Made by a program: the position numbers and the translations under genes. A stretch of 35,023 nucleotides of DNA from an uncultured Clostridia bacterium (GTDB lineage Bacteria > Bacillota > Clostridia > TANB77 > CAG-508), in assembly GCA_944386705.1 (NCBI GenBank), contig CALXCC010000005.1:1-35023 (forward strand), in the 5' to 3' direction. The notes below the pieces were generated by a model. That model saw nothing but the letters and a program-made list of their open reading frames with translations. It searched no databases and was not told where the DNA came from. Below, piece after piece: positions 1 to 10,200 of this stretch (positions are counted from its first letter, which is position 1; each line of letters begins with the position of its first letter).

Positions 1-15
1 TGGACATTTTGTCCA
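1..15. repeat. short palindromic hairpin downstream of def
   Basis: TGGACA and TGTCCA arms flank a TTT loop, about 27 bases past the def stop codon. It may be part of a terminator or a dispersed intergenic hairpin, but the window edge cuts the context. No long T-tract is visible on the minus strand. Confidence 0.35.
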
Positions 16-42
16 AAAAGAAACGTCCCCAAATTACCCAAA

Positions 43-519
43 TTACCCTTCTGGCTCTAAGTATTCTAAAGTTCCAGGTACTATTTTATCTACAAAAACT
101 TCTCCATTTAAGTGGTCTACTTCATGGCAAATTGCTTGTGCTAATAAATCTTTTGCTTTAACACGCATTCTCTTGCCTTCTCTATCTGTGTATTCAGCTA
201 CTACTTCAGTTGGTCTTACTACTTTTGCAAATTGGTTTGGGAAGCTTAGGCATCCTTCGTCTACTTCTTCGGCTCCTTTTGTTTTTATAATTACTGGATT
301 TATTAATACTATTGGTCCATTGTCATCATATAGATCTATTGTAACTACTCTTTTTAGTATTCCTACTTGAACGGCAGCTAAGCCTACTCCATTGTATTTA
401 TGCATTGTTTCTATCATATCGTCAATTAATGTTTGTAATTTTTCATCAATTACTTCTACTTCTCTTGATTTTTTCTTTAAGATTTCGTCTCCTTCATATC
501 TTAATTTTCTAATTGCCAT
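43..519 (-). CDS. def: peptide deformylase
   Basis: Removes the N-formyl group from nascent proteins in the cytoplasm using a metal centre. The 158-residue length is normal. All three family motifs are visible: GVGLAAVQ (residues 44-51, with the conserved Gln51), EGCLS (88-92, metal ligand Cys90) and HEVDH (132-136, ligands His132 and His136, catalytic Glu133). The ATG is preceded by an AAGGAAAGGAG-like ribosome binding site. It lies 53 bases downstream of priA on the same strand, the usual priA-def arrangement, so the two are probably cotranscribed. It contains no in-frame CGG codon and is intact. Confidence 0.97.
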   Translation of the reverse strand: MAIRKLRYEGDEILKKKSREVEVIDEKLQTLIDDMIETMHKYNGVGLAAVQVGILKRVVTIDLYDDNGPIVLINPVIIKTKGAEEVDEGCLSFPNQFAKVVRPTEVVAEYTDREGKRMRVKAKDLLAQAICHEVDHLNGEVFVDKIVPGTLEYLEPEG

Positions 520-572
520 TTTTTTCTTCTCCTTTCCTTAATTTTAGTACATCCTTTATATATACGTTATTT

Positions 573-2802
573 TTACGACATATTATTTGGATTTACATCT
601 ATTGATATTCTTGTACTTTTTAAGTCCTTTTGATATATTTTTTTCAAGCATTCGTTTAGTATGTCATTTGCTTTTTTTATCATATTTCCTTTTACAATAA
701 TTCTCCACCTATATCTGTTTTGTATTTTGTCTATTGGTGCAGGCATTGGTATAAATACTTTAAATTCCTTATCTAGTTTTTGTTTTAAAAATTCATATAC
801 TTCTTTACTTATTTGCTTTATTTCGTTTTCCTTTTGACTGTTAAAACTAATTACTATTATATCGCAAAATGGTGGATATTTCAACTGTCTACGCAATGCT
901 ATTTCTGTTTCATAAAACATTTCATAATTTTGTTTTCTTGCACATTGTATTGTAAAGTTTTCTGGATTATAACTTTGCACAATTACTTTTCCTGGTAATT
1001 TTTCTCTTCCTGCTCGTCCAGCTACTTGGGTTAGTATTTGAAATGTTCTTTCATTTGCTCTATAGTCGTCAATATTTAATGAGCTATCTGCTGCAATTAC
1101 TCCAACTAAAGTTACATTTGGAAAGTGGTGGCCTTTTACTACCATCTGAGTTCCTATTAGTATGTCTATATTTTCGTTTTTAAATTTGTTTAAAATTTGT
1201 TCATGAGAGTTTTTCTTCGTTACTGTATCTACGTCCATTCTTATTGTACTAGCATTTGGAAATTGTTTATTTATTTCTTGTTCTAACTTTTGAGTTCCTG
1301 TCCCAAAATAACGTATTTTATCACTATGGCATTCTGGGCAGATTTTTACTAAATTTTCTTCATATCCACAATAATGACATTTTAATTTTCTTTCGTAACT
1401 ATGATATGTTAAACTTATATTACAATTTTTGCATTTTACAGTATAGCCACAGTTTCTACACATTATAAATGTTGAATATCCTCTTCTATTTAAAAATAAT
1501 ATTGTTTGTCTTTTTTCTTTCAAATTGTCTTCAATTGATTTATATAATTCTCTACTTAGCATCGAACGATTTCCGTTTGCTAGTTCTTGTTTTAAGTCTA
1601 TTACTGTTACTTCTGGCAATTTTGAATTGTTTGCTCTTTTTGTTAATTCTAATAGTTCTATTTTATTTTGTTCTTTTGCTTTATAATATGTATTAATATC
1701 TGGTGTAGCACTTCCAAGTAATAAAGGACAATTATTTTGTTTTGCTATATAATTTGCTACTTGTTTTGCATCATATTTTGGATTTGATTCTGATTTATAA
1801 GAACTATCATGTTCTTCATCAATTATTATTATTCCTAAACTTTGAACAGGTGCAAATATTGCTGACCTTGCTCCTATTACTATTTTAACTTTTCCTTCTT
1901 TAATTCTATTCCATTCGTCGTGCCTTTCTCCAACAGATAATTTACTATGTAAAACTGCTATTTTTTCTTTTCCAAATCTAGATATGAATCTGTCTAACAT
2001 TTGTGGAGTAAGTGAAATTTCTGGAACTAATACTATTGCTGTTTTTTGTTTTTCTAATACTTTATTTATTAGTTGCAAATATACTTCAGTTTTTCCGAGA
2101 GCCTGTTACTCCATATAATAAAAATTTTTTATAATTTTCTTCTTCTATTTCTTTTTGAACTTTTTTAAATGCGTCTTTTTGTTCTTCTGTTAGTTTTAAT
2201 GATGATGCCCTCTCTATTTGTTTATTTTTAAGTGGGTTTCTTTCTATTTGTTTTTCTACTATTTCTAAATATCCGTTTTTGGCTAAAGTTTTTACTATTG
2301 CTCTTGAGACATCTGCTAACATTTCTATTTCTGGAATTGTAATTCCTTCATTTTTATTTACAATTTCTATTGCTCTTTTTTGTTTTTCTGATTTTATTTT
2401 TCCTGTTTCTATATCAAATTTGATTTCCTCAATATCTTTTTTTAAATATACTGCTTGAATTTTTTTGTCTTGTATTTTTTTGTTTTTATTTCTTGTTCCT
2501 GGTGTTAGCATCAGCTTTATACAATCTGATACATTGCAAAAATATCTTTTTGCCATCCACCTAGCTAGTTCAATTTGTTTGTTATTTAAATTATCTTCTA
2601 GCTTTGCAATTTCTTTGACATCGAAGTTAGATTTTTCTTTTATACCTATAACAAAAGCTTCTTCTAATTTTCCACCTTTGCCAAAAGGAACTAATACTTT
2701 GCTTCCTATAACAATTATTTCTTCTAATTGTTTTGGAATTTTATAGTCAAATGTTTGGTTTAACTTTTTTGCTGTTCTATTGATAATTACTTCTGCTATC
2801 AT
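573..2802 (-). CDS. priA: primosomal protein N' (PriA helicase), read through a +1 shift at CGG
   Basis: PriA is the 3'-5' helicase that reloads the replisome at stalled forks. The reading frame from 2802 stops after 238 codons, just after the start of the Walker A motif (GVTGS, then R-K-N-stop). Skipping one C at 2097, the first base of an in-frame CGG, gives GVTGSGKT and an open frame to 573, about 742 residues, the normal PriA length. Visible motifs are DEEHD (Walker B/DEAH box), GSATP, the zinc-binding cysteines of the CRNCGYTVKCKNC region and GRAGR (helicase motif VI, whose first Arg is CGA). The downstream part alone could only begin at an internal TTG and would lack Walker A, so two separate genes is unlikely. 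Alternatives are a sequencing error or a pseudogene, but the identical signature in other genes argues for recoding. Confidence 0.93.
2095..2097 (-). other. in-frame CGG, +1 frameshift site 1 (priA)
   Basis: Minus-strand codons read TCT CGG AAA AAC TGA in the incoming frame. Reading TCT (C) GGA AAA ACT GAA instead restores Gly-Lys-Thr of Walker A. The incoming frame stops three codons after the CGG. Confidence 0.8.
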
Positions 2803-2828
2803 TTTTTCTTCCTTTCTTATTCCTTCTT

Positions 2829-2857
2829 AGTATATCAAAATTTATTTTTTATTACAA
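2829..2857 (-). promoter_or_regulatory. promoter for priA-def
   Basis: Minus-strand -35 TTGTAA (2852-2857), 17-base spacer, and -10 TATACT (2829-2834), about 27 bases upstream of the priA ATG. It lies downstream of the terminator that closes the gmk operon, so priA-def has its own start. Confidence 0.6.
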
Positions 2858-2957
2858 TGTTATTTATTTTCTTTTTTATTAAAAGCACGGTGTTATAATT
2901 AATTTTCTAAAACTGCGTAAGTGACTAAACGAGCAAATGTGAGTGTTGTTTATCTCC

Positions 2958-2988
2958 AAAAAAAACACACCTTAATTATTAAAGTGCA
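2958..2988 (-). terminator. rho-independent terminator after gmk
   Basis: On the minus strand, TGCACTTTAA and TTAAGGTGTG form a 10-pair stem (with G-U pairs) around a TAA loop, followed by eight T. It begins 12 bases past the gmk stop codon and ends the yicC-remA-rpoZ-gmk transcript. Confidence 0.8.
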
Positions 2989-2999
2989 TCTTTAAAATT

Positions 3000-3575
3000 T
3001 TATTTTCCTTTTGCTAGTAACCTTACTTCGTTTTCTATTATTGTCATAACAATTTGTGTTGTTTTTTCTAATTCATTATTTTTTATAACATAATCATATA
3101 AATTAATTCTTGATTCTTCATAATCAAATCTGCCTAATCTTAAACGAATTTCAGCAGGGCTTGGTTTATCAATTCTGTCTTTTAGTCTTCTTTCTAGTTC
3201 TTCTTTTGGAACTCTTAAAAATATTGTTATTACTTTAGTATCTGTTTTTAGTAAGTCTTGTAAATGCTCTGTTCCATTTACGTCGATGTCTTTTACAATA
3301 ATTTTTCCACTTGCTATCTTTTCATTTAATAATTTTCTAGATGTTCCATAGTAATGATTGTGGTGTACATCATATTCATAGAATTCTCCATTTTCAATCA
3401 TTTCTTCAAATTTTTCTTTTGACACAAAATTATATGTTCCACCTTCTACATCACCTTCTCGCATTGGTCTTGATGTATATGATGGAAGTGTTTCTACATT
3501 TTCCATTCTTTTTATTAGTTCTCTTTTTACTGTATCTTTTCCTGCTCCTGCTACTCCAGATAATATTACTAACAT
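3000..3575 (-). CDS. gmk: guanylate kinase
   Basis: Phosphorylates GMP to GDP with ATP. The 191-residue length is normal. The P-loop is GVAGAGKDT (residues 7-15), a variant of the usual GPSGAGKST. The GMP-binding segment contains SYTSRPMREGD and a GGTYNFV stretch, followed by the YYGTS lid-side motif and the DIDVNG strand. The first seven bases overlap the 3' end of rpoZ, so the two are translationally coupled. Downstream is a strong terminator. Confidence 0.96.
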   Translation of the reverse strand: MLVILSGVAGAGKDTVKRELIKRMENVETLPSYTSRPMREGDVEGGTYNFVSKEKFEEMIENGEFYEYDVHHNHYYGTSRKLLNEKIASGKIIVKDIDVNGTEHLQDLLKTDTKVITIFLRVPKEELERRLKDRIDKPSPAEIRLRLGRFDYEESRINLYDYVIKNNELEKTTQIVMTIIENEVRLLAKGK

Positions 3576-3760
3576 TCTATTGTTACCTTCCCTTCTGCAA
3601 TTTCATTAGCAGCTAGAGTAACTGGTGATTCTTCTTTTACGTCTGTTTTTACTTTAGCCCCTTCTGCTATTTGTCTTGCACGTCTAGCTGTTGCTATTAC
3701 TAATTCATACCTGTTGTCTGCTTTTTCTAATAGTTCTGATACACTTGGTTTTACCATCAT
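3569..3760 (-). CDS. rpoZ: DNA-directed RNA polymerase omega subunit
   Basis: 63-residue omega subunit that assists assembly of the beta' subunit. The N-terminal PSVSELLEKADNRYELV stretch and the helix with IATARRARQIAEG are the family signature. It sits between remA and gmk, the classical Firmicutes order, and overlaps gmk. A GGAGATGATTT-type ribosome binding site precedes the tandem ATG-ATG start. Confidence 0.93.
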   Translation of the reverse strand: MMVKPSVSELLEKADNRYELVIATARRARQIAEGAKVKTDVKEESPVTLAANEIAEGKVTIEC

Positions 3761-3782
3761 TTTAAATCATCTCCTTTTATTT

Positions 3783-4064
3783 TTATTTTGTAATTTCTGC
3801 TATTTGTTTGTTAATATCTTCTTGAGATATTGTTTTATCAATTCTTCCTCCAACAGTTTCTGGTTGAACTGCCGATAATATGATATGACCTGAGTCCATA
3901 ATTAATACTGCTCTTGTTCTTCTTCCATATGTTGCATCAATTGCAGTTTTATTGTCCTTTGATTCTTGCACAAGTCTTTTTATTGGTGCCGATTCTGGAC
4001 TTACAATAGCTACAATTCTTTCTGCTGAAACAATATTTCCAAATCCTATGTTTACTAATTGCAT
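3783..4064 (-). CDS. remA: RemA/YlzA family DNA-binding regulator (DUF370)
   Basis: Small DNA-binding protein that in Bacillus activates biofilm-matrix and osmoprotection genes. The [10 protein letters not shown] start, [14 protein letters not shown] and [10 protein letters not shown] segments are the family signature. I place the start at ATG 4064 (93 residues), because an AAGGA sequence lies 10 bases upstream; a TTG three codons earlier overlaps that region. It lies between yicC and rpoZ, the conserved order across Firmicutes. Confidence 0.93.
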   Translation of the reverse strand: MQLVNIGFGNIVSAERIVAIVSPESAPIKRLVQESKDNKTAIDATYGRRTRAVLIMDSGHIILSAVQPETVGGRIDKTISQEDINKQIAEITK

Positions 4065-4080
4065 AAAAATCAAATCCTTT

Positions 4081-4956
4081 CTATTCTATATTTTGAACTT
4101 GTTCTCTTATGTTTTCTATTTCTGTTTTCATATCTATTACATTGTTTGTAATATTTAGATTATTTGCTTTTGAACCTATTGTATTTGTCTCTCTATTCAT
4201 TTCTTGAATAATGAAATCTAGTTTTTTTCCTATTGCTTCGTCAGAATCAAGAAGTGTTTTAAATTGAGTAATGTGGCTTTTAAGTCTTGTTACTTCTTCT
4301 TCAATTGAACATTTATCTGCATATATTACAACTTCTTGTGCTAATCTTGCTTGGTCAATTTCTTTTTCTTTTAGTATTTGTTTTATTCTTTCCTCTAATT
4401 TTACTACATATTCTTCAATAAGTCCAGTAGAAAGCTTCGATATTTCTTCTATTTTTGTTTTTAATTTATCTAATCTTTTATTTAAGTCTTCTGCTAATTT
4501 ATTACCTTCTATTTTTTTCATTTGGATTAAATTATCTGTTGCTATTTTTATTACTTCCGAAACTTCTAATTTTATTTTTTCATCTTCTTGATTGTTTTGA
4601 ATGGTTAATACATCTGGATAGTTTGCAATATCATTTACTTGTATGTCTGCTAGTAAATTTTCTTCTTTTGCTAATTTTTTTAGTTCTTTTATATATGCTT
4701 TTGCTAATTCTTCATTTATTTTTATTTCTTTTCCTTCTAATGAGTCGTTTTCGAAAGTTACGAAAACGTCGATTTTTCCTCTTTTAACTTTTGATGTAAT
4801 TTCTTTTTTTATTGTTTCTTCTAAGTAACTTAGTTGTCTTGGCATTTTTATGGATATGTCTAAATATCTATGATTTACACTTTTTATTTCTATTTGGTAT
4901 TCTCTTTGCTCTTTGGATAGATTGGCTTTTCCATATCCTGTCATACTTTTTATCAT
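4081..4956 (-). CDS. yicC: YicC family endoribonuclease
   Basis: Stress-related endoribonuclease family protein of 291 residues, the usual length. It starts with the hallmark [11 protein letters not shown], followed by [12 protein letters not shown], and has a long helical middle and a C-terminal DUF1732-type segment containing [13 protein letters not shown]. The start follows a GAAGG ribosome binding site located inside the end of the preceding gene, only one base past its shifted stop codon. Next downstream is remA. Confidence 0.95.
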   Translation of the reverse strand: MIKSMTGYGKANLSKEQREYQIEIKSVNHRYLDISIKMPRQLSYLEETIKKEITSKVKRGKIDVFVTFENDSLEGKEIKINEELAKAYIKELKKLAKEENLLADIQVNDIANYPDVLTIQNNQEDEKIKLEVSEVIKIATDNLIQMKKIEGNKLAEDLNKRLDKLKTKIEEISKLSTGLIEEYVVKLEERIKQILKEKEIDQARLAQEVVIYADKCSIEEEVTRLKSHITQFKTLLDSDEAIGKKLDFIIQEMNRETNTIGSKANNLNITNNVIDMKTEIENIREQVQNIE

Positions 4957-4957
4957 T

Positions 4958-5669
4958 TTATTTACCTTCTTTTTTATTTATTTTTTTAGTTCTTTTTATT
5001 GTTATTTTTTCTAATTCTTCAGATTTGCTATTTCTCTTTTTCTTATTCACTTTTTCTTTGCTGTTGTTTTTCTTACTAGTTTTTTCTTTATTTGTTTCTC
5101 CGTTTTTTTTCTACTTTTTCTGTTTTCTTTGATTTTTTCTTTTCCTTCTTTTTTTCTTGCTTAGATTTGCTTTTGTCATTACTTGTAACTTCTTGTTTTT
5201 TGCTTTCTACTCTCTCTTCTAATTCTTCTTTATTTCTTTTTTTAGCTTCTTTTTTTACTGGTTCTTCTTCTTTTACAATTTCAGAAATATCGCTTAATCC
5301 TTTTAAGTATTCTCTTCTTTCTTTTGTATAACTTATAATGCCTTTTAATAGGTAATAAACTACTACAACTAATGAAGATATCCCCATATATGTTTTAAAA
5401 TCATATTTTAATAAAGTTGTTATATGCATTATTGATAAAGAATGCATTGATAATGCTAGTAACTCTATTGCTGTTATTGCCATATTTCCATTTTCATCTT
5501 TATATGATTTTTCTAGTGCTATTATTCCTAATACTAAAAATAATCCTGAAAATACTTCTATATCTCCAACTAATCTATCTAAGTTCATTCTCGTATAAGC
5601 AAAGCTTAGAACGATAAAATAACATACAACGCCAATTGCTTTTAGTAAATTTTTTATTATTTTATTCAT
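4958..5669 (-). CDS. four-helix membrane protein with Lys/Glu-rich tail, +1 shift at CGG
   Basis: I do not recognise the family. The first about 110 residues hold four likely transmembrane helices (around 8-26, 40-58, 63-85 and 93-112), followed by a long, highly charged Lys/Glu tail that is probably cytoplasmic. The incoming frame stops at 5088 after 193 codons. Skipping the C of an in-frame CGG at 5102 gives GETNKEKTSKKN and continues the same Lys-rich tail for 47 more residues to a stop at 4958-4960, one base before the yicC start, for 236 residues in all. The good fit of the shifted stop to the yicC start supports the shift, but low-complexity composition makes this the weakest of the five cases. 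It lies in an operon between rsmE and yicC. Confidence 0.7.
5100..5102 (-). other. in-frame CGG, +1 frameshift site 2 (membrane protein)
   Basis: Minus-strand codons AAA CGG AGA AAC AAA TAA stop after four more codons. Reading AAA (C) GGA GAA ACA AAT AAA stays open for 47 codons with unchanged composition. Confidence 0.65.
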
Positions 5670-5677
5670 ATTTCCTC

Positions 5678-6427
5678 CTAATTTTCTAACTCGTACATAA
5701 TAACACTTAGCATATTTAAAGCTACAGTTTCTGTTCTTAATATCCTTTTTCCAAGTGTAATTATTTTAGCTCCATTTTCTTGTAATATTTCTATTTCTTC
5801 TTTCTCAATTCCACCTTCTGGCCCTATTACAATAGCAATTTTAACGTCCTTTTTATCTTTTTTACAGATTGTTTTTAATTCTTGTTTTAATGTTGTTGAT
5901 TTTTCTTTTTCGTAAGCTACTAATACTATATCATATTCTTTAAAATTTTGACAAATTGTTTTTAGGTTTTCTATTTTATTTATTTTTGGTATTATGTTTC
6001 TTCCACATTGTTTAGCAGCTACTTCCGAAATTTTTTGCCATCTTTGTAATTTCTTTTCTTTGTCTTTTTCTTTTAATTTTACTACACACCTTCTCATTTC
6101 GACTGGTGTGATATCAAAAGTTCCTAATTCTACAGATTTTTGTATTACTAATTCCATTTTTTCTGCTTTTGGTAGTCCTTGAAAAATAGTTACTTTGATA
6201 TTTGATTCTACGTTATTTTCTAATTCCTTTTTTATTTTTAAATATATTTTTTCTTCTTCTATTTTTGTAATTTCACATTGATAATCTTTTGCTGTATTTT
6301 CATTACAAACTGTTATTTCTTCTCCTATTTTTCCTCTTAATACATTTTTAATATGATTTACGTCGTTTCCTATTATTTCTATTTTGTTTTCTTTTATTTG
6401 TTCTTGCTTTACAAAAAATTTTGGCAT
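5678..6427 (-). CDS. rsmE: 16S rRNA (uracil-1498-N3)-methyltransferase
   Basis: SAM-dependent SPOUT-class enzyme that methylates U1498 in the decoding centre of 16S rRNA. It has 249 residues, the usual length. An N-terminal PUA-like barrel is followed by the SPOUT domain with the knot motifs IGPEGG (residues 201-206) and LGKRILRTETV (225-235), and CGRNIIP near 141. It starts the rsmE-membrane protein-yicC run, with 8 bases to the next gene. An extended -10 promoter lies just upstream. Confidence 0.95.
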   Translation of the reverse strand: MPKFFVKQEQIKENKIEIIGNDVNHIKNVLRGKIGEEITVCNENTAKDYQCEITKIEEEKIYLKIKKELENNVESNIKVTIFQGLPKAEKMELVIQKSVELGTFDITPVEMRRCVVKLKEKDKEKKLQRWQKISEVAAKQCGRNIIPKINKIENLKTICQNFKEYDIVLVAYEKEKSTTLKQELKTICKKDKKDVKIAIVIGPEGGIEKEEIEILQENGAKIITLGKRILRTETVALNMLSVIMYELEN

Positions 6428-6455
6428 TTTTTTCTCCTTTATTCATAACATAGCT

Positions 6456-6464
6456 ATTATAACA
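6456..6464 (-). promoter_or_regulatory. extended -10 promoter for rsmE
   Basis: Minus-strand TGTTATAAT (extended -10, TGN-TATAAT), about 30 bases upstream of the rsmE ATG. No convincing -35 element is seen, which fits an extended -10 promoter. Confidence 0.5.
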
Positions 6465-6487
6465 TATAATTATTGGTTTTTCTATAT

Positions 6488-6530
6488 AAAAAAAGAAATT
6501 ATACTAGATTTTACTCTAAATATAATTTCT
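6488..6530 (-). terminator. rho-independent terminator after rubrerythrin
   Basis: On the minus strand, AGAAATTATA and TATAATTTCT form a perfect 10-pair stem around a 17-base loop, followed by seven T. It begins about 22 bases past the rubrerythrin stop. Confidence 0.85.
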
Positions 6531-6552
6531 CTTAATTATTTGGTATTTTATA

Positions 6553-7092
6553 TTAATAGTTTTCTGCTTTAATTTCGAAATAAGCTTTTGGGTGTGAACA
6601 TACTGGACAAATATCTGGTGCTGATTTTCCAATTACAATATGTCCACAGTTTCTACATTTCCAAATTCTATCTCCGTCTTTGCTAAATACTAGCCCACCT
6701 TCTACATTTTCTAATAATTTTTTATATCTTTCTTCATGTTCTTTTTCTATTTTTGCTACTTCTGCAAAAAGATAAGCTATGTGGTCAAATCCTTCTTCTT
6801 TTGCTTCTTTTGCCATTCTGTCATACATATCTGTCCATTCGTAGTTTTCTCCTTCAGCTGCTGCTTTTAAATTTTCTGCTGTTGATAATATTTCTCCACC
6901 TTGTAATAATTTGAACCACATTTTTGCGTGTTCTTTTTCATTATCTGCTGTTTCTTGGAATATTGCTGCTATTTGCTCATATCCTTCTTTTTTTGCTTTA
7001 CTTGCAAAATAAGTATATTTATTTCTTGCTTGTGATTCTCCTGCAAATGCTTCCATTAAGTTTTTTTCTGTTTTACTTCCTTTTAATTCCAT
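6553..7092 (-). CDS. rbr: rubrerythrin
   Basis: Non-haem diiron peroxidase that reduces hydrogen peroxide in anaerobes. It has 179 residues. The N-terminal four-helix domain carries the diiron ligands in [18 protein letters not shown] and [11 protein letters not shown]. The C-terminal rubredoxin domain has CRNCG and CPVC for its Fe(Cys)4 site. It is monocistronic, with its own strong promoter (7130-7158) and terminator (6488-6530). It indicates an anaerobic or microaerobic host. Confidence 0.97.
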   Translation of the reverse strand: MELKGSKTEKNLMEAFAGESQARNKYTYFASKAKKEGYEQIAAIFQETADNEKEHAKMWFKLLQGGEILSTAENLKAAAEGENYEWTDMYDRMAKEAKEEGFDHIAYLFAEVAKIEKEHEERYKKLLENVEGGLVFSKDGDRIWKCRNCGHIVIGKSAPDICPVCSHPKAYFEIKAENY

Positions 7093-7129
7093 TTTTAATT
7101 CCTCCTTATTCTTGTTTTATTTTGTGTTC

Positions 7130-7158
7130 ATTTTATAGTATTATTTTCTGATTGTCAA
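7130..7158 (-). promoter_or_regulatory. promoter for rubrerythrin
   Basis: Minus strand: consensus -35 TTGACA (7153-7158), 17-base spacer, -10 TAAAAT (7130-7135), with a GGAGG ribosome binding site just before the ATG. Confidence 0.8.
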
Positions 7159-7212
7159 GATTTCTTATTTAGTTTTTAAAAATACTTTATATGCTAGACC
7201 AAATAGTAAATC

Positions 7213-10200
7213 TTACTTAGTATATCTTCTTGAAAATTTATAACCTAATAATATACAAATTCCAATTCCTAGCACAACACAAATAATTATAGTAACACCT
7301 GATAATTCATTATCATCTTTAGCTATTGCTTTTTGCTCACTATAATAGTCTTCTAGTTTACCTTCTATTATTTTTTGTGTTTCTGATACTGGTTCTTCTT
7401 TACTGCTTTCTACTATTTCATTTTGGCTATATACCTCATATTTATTTGTTTCTGGATTATAAGATGTTATATAATCCTGGCTAGTTATTTGATTATTAAT
7501 GTTATTATTTGTTTCTGACTCTGTTTTTGAATTTGTATTTACTTTTTGTCTTGCTACTTCTACTGGTATTTCTTCAAGTATTTGCGCTAAGTCTTGTGCT
7601 TCTCCGTATTCTTTTTTATTATTTATAATACTTATATCACTTGAAGTTATATTTTCTTTTAAGTTATTAATTTGTGCTTTTATATAGTCTAAAAGGCTTA
7701 TATCTTTGTTAGAAGTATTATTTTCTCCTTGCCCTTTAAAAATTTCCTCTCCTGTTAAGTAGTTAAATACTATTGCTTGTCCATCTTCATAAAATACTAT
7801 CATTTCTGTTTTTTCTGTGTCCGTATTTTGAGCAATTGCTTTTATTCCTGTATTAGCAAATTTTTCTGGATAGTTTAACTTTGTTTTCAAGTCTACTAGT
7901 GTTCCACTTGTTTTTAGTATTGTTTCATATTCTTTTTCATTTGCTATTTCTACTACTTTTTGTCCTATTTTAAAATCTAGTTTACTAGATAAAATTGATA
8001 GTTTTTCTCTTCTTGCAGTGTATATTTGTTGTCTTACTTTGTCACCTATTATACTATATTTTCCAAATACTTGTATTTTGTTTCCTTGATATTCATATTC
8101 TTCTTTTGGTTTTACTGTCTCTTCTAATATTAGGCTTTCTACTTTATTTATGCTTTGGTCTATACCTTTTCTTTCAATATCATAAACTCTTCCTTCTGTT
8201 GTTAATGCCTGACTGCCATATAAGTTTACAAAGTCTCCTTCTATTTCTGTTCCGCATACATTTAGTTTGCTTCCTACTAGGTATGAATATGTATCTCCTA
8301 CTAAACTAACATAGTTTTTTATATTATCTGGAGTTATTATAATATCTACTTTTTGGTCATTGTCTGTTAATACTAGTGTTTGAATTGTATTAAAATCGTA
8401 TTTAAATGTATATGTTCTTGATTTTACTGGTATTTCTGTCTCACCTATTTTTAATGTTGCTCCATCACTTACATTATTTAAATCTATGTTTATTTCGTTT
8501 GCTGATATTGCATATACATCATATCCAATTTTACTTTCTTTCTCATTTGTTCCTGATAATGCTATTGCATTTTTTAAGTTTTCTGAATTTTCTAATGTCA
8601 TTGCTTGTGCTTCTAATGTACTTACTGGATCTTCTGGCAAATCTATTCCTTCTTGATTTTCTATGTTACTAGGTAATGGATATTTGTTTTGACTTAAATA
8701 AGTATAATTAAAATTATTGTCAAATTTAAACTTATCCTTATATGTTGTTTCGCTTTTTAAATCTTTTGCTATTACATACTGATTTTCAGTATATGTATCT
8801 ATATCTTCATTCATATATTCACCATTGATTGTACTGTATTTATATATCCATGTATTTTTTATTATTGGGTTGTTAGTTTTAGATCCACCTATTCCCATTG
8901 AAACATTTGCTGTGTCTCCACTTGTTAGATAAGCATGCACATAATTATTGTAGAAAAAGTCTTTTTCTGTATATAAGTCTTTTGCAATATTTCCTACTAA
9001 TCCTCCTACTTCTGTTGGTGATGTTATTGTAGCTCCATTAACACTATTGCCTTCCATAGTTATTGTTCTTGTAGCTGCTGTCATATCTGTATTTTCAAAA
9101 TAACCTGCAATTCCTCCTGCTTTACTTGTAATTGCTGTAACTTTTGCATTTGTAGAATTAAATCTTATAGGGCCATCTCGTATTTCTCCTAAAATTCCCC
9201 CTACTTTATTATTACCTTCTACTACTGAATCTTTAGCATAACAGTTAATTGGTCCATGCGAACTATTACATTCAACATGTCCAGATATACCACCTACAAC
9301 ATCACCCTTAGATAAAATCTGGCTGTTATCAACTGTACAATACCATACCAAATATTCTTGCCATCCTATAAGTCCTCCTACGTATTTGGTGTTTGGACTT
9401 TCTCCTACTATTTTACAATTTCTTACTACTGCATTTTCTTCATAGCTAGTACTTTTTCCATGTAATCCACCTATTCTTTCTACTGAACCATATATTTCAC
9501 AATTTTCGACTAAATTGTAATAGCATCTTCTATCAGCTGGACAATATTTACTTCCTACCATTCCTCCTACATAGGCACTACCTTTTATATATGAGTTTGA
9601 TATTTTGCTTTCTGTTAATCTACCATTTATAGTTCCTGCAATTCCACCTACATAGTTTCCATTTCCGTTCTTTCCGCGCTCCTATAATGTTAGCATCTGA
9701 AAGTTCTAATTTAATATAATCGTAGTTGCCTACTGCATAACCTAATATTCCTCCTGACTGGTTTGAAGTTGTATTTATATCTATATTAACAGCTTTTACA
9801 TTTGAAACACTATTATTATTATAACCTATTAATCCTCCTACATAACTTGCTCCTGCCATTTTTATATTTTCCAAAGTAATATTAGAAACTTTTCCTATTG
9901 ATTGATGAGCAATACATCCTACATAATCTCTACTACTTGTTATTGTAATATCTTTAAAATTAATATTATCAATTTCTGCAAGACTTTTTGCAATAATTCC
10001 TGTATAATTGTATCCATTGTTAATTGTAATATTTTCAAAATTAACATTTTTTATTTCTGTAGTAATCTCTCGAATTAACCCACTATAATTACCCTTGGCA
10101 TTTATTGTAACATTTTTTAAAGTTTTACCATTAGATTCAAGTCTAGACATTGTAATATTAGTTTTAACATCATCTTTTCCTGCAAAATCTATGTCATTTA

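Noticed and set aside
573..2802. Two separate genes (helicase N-terminal part and C-terminal part)
   Set aside because: The break splits Walker A, the second part has only a TTG start and no ribosome binding site, and a one-base skip restores a normal-length PriA.
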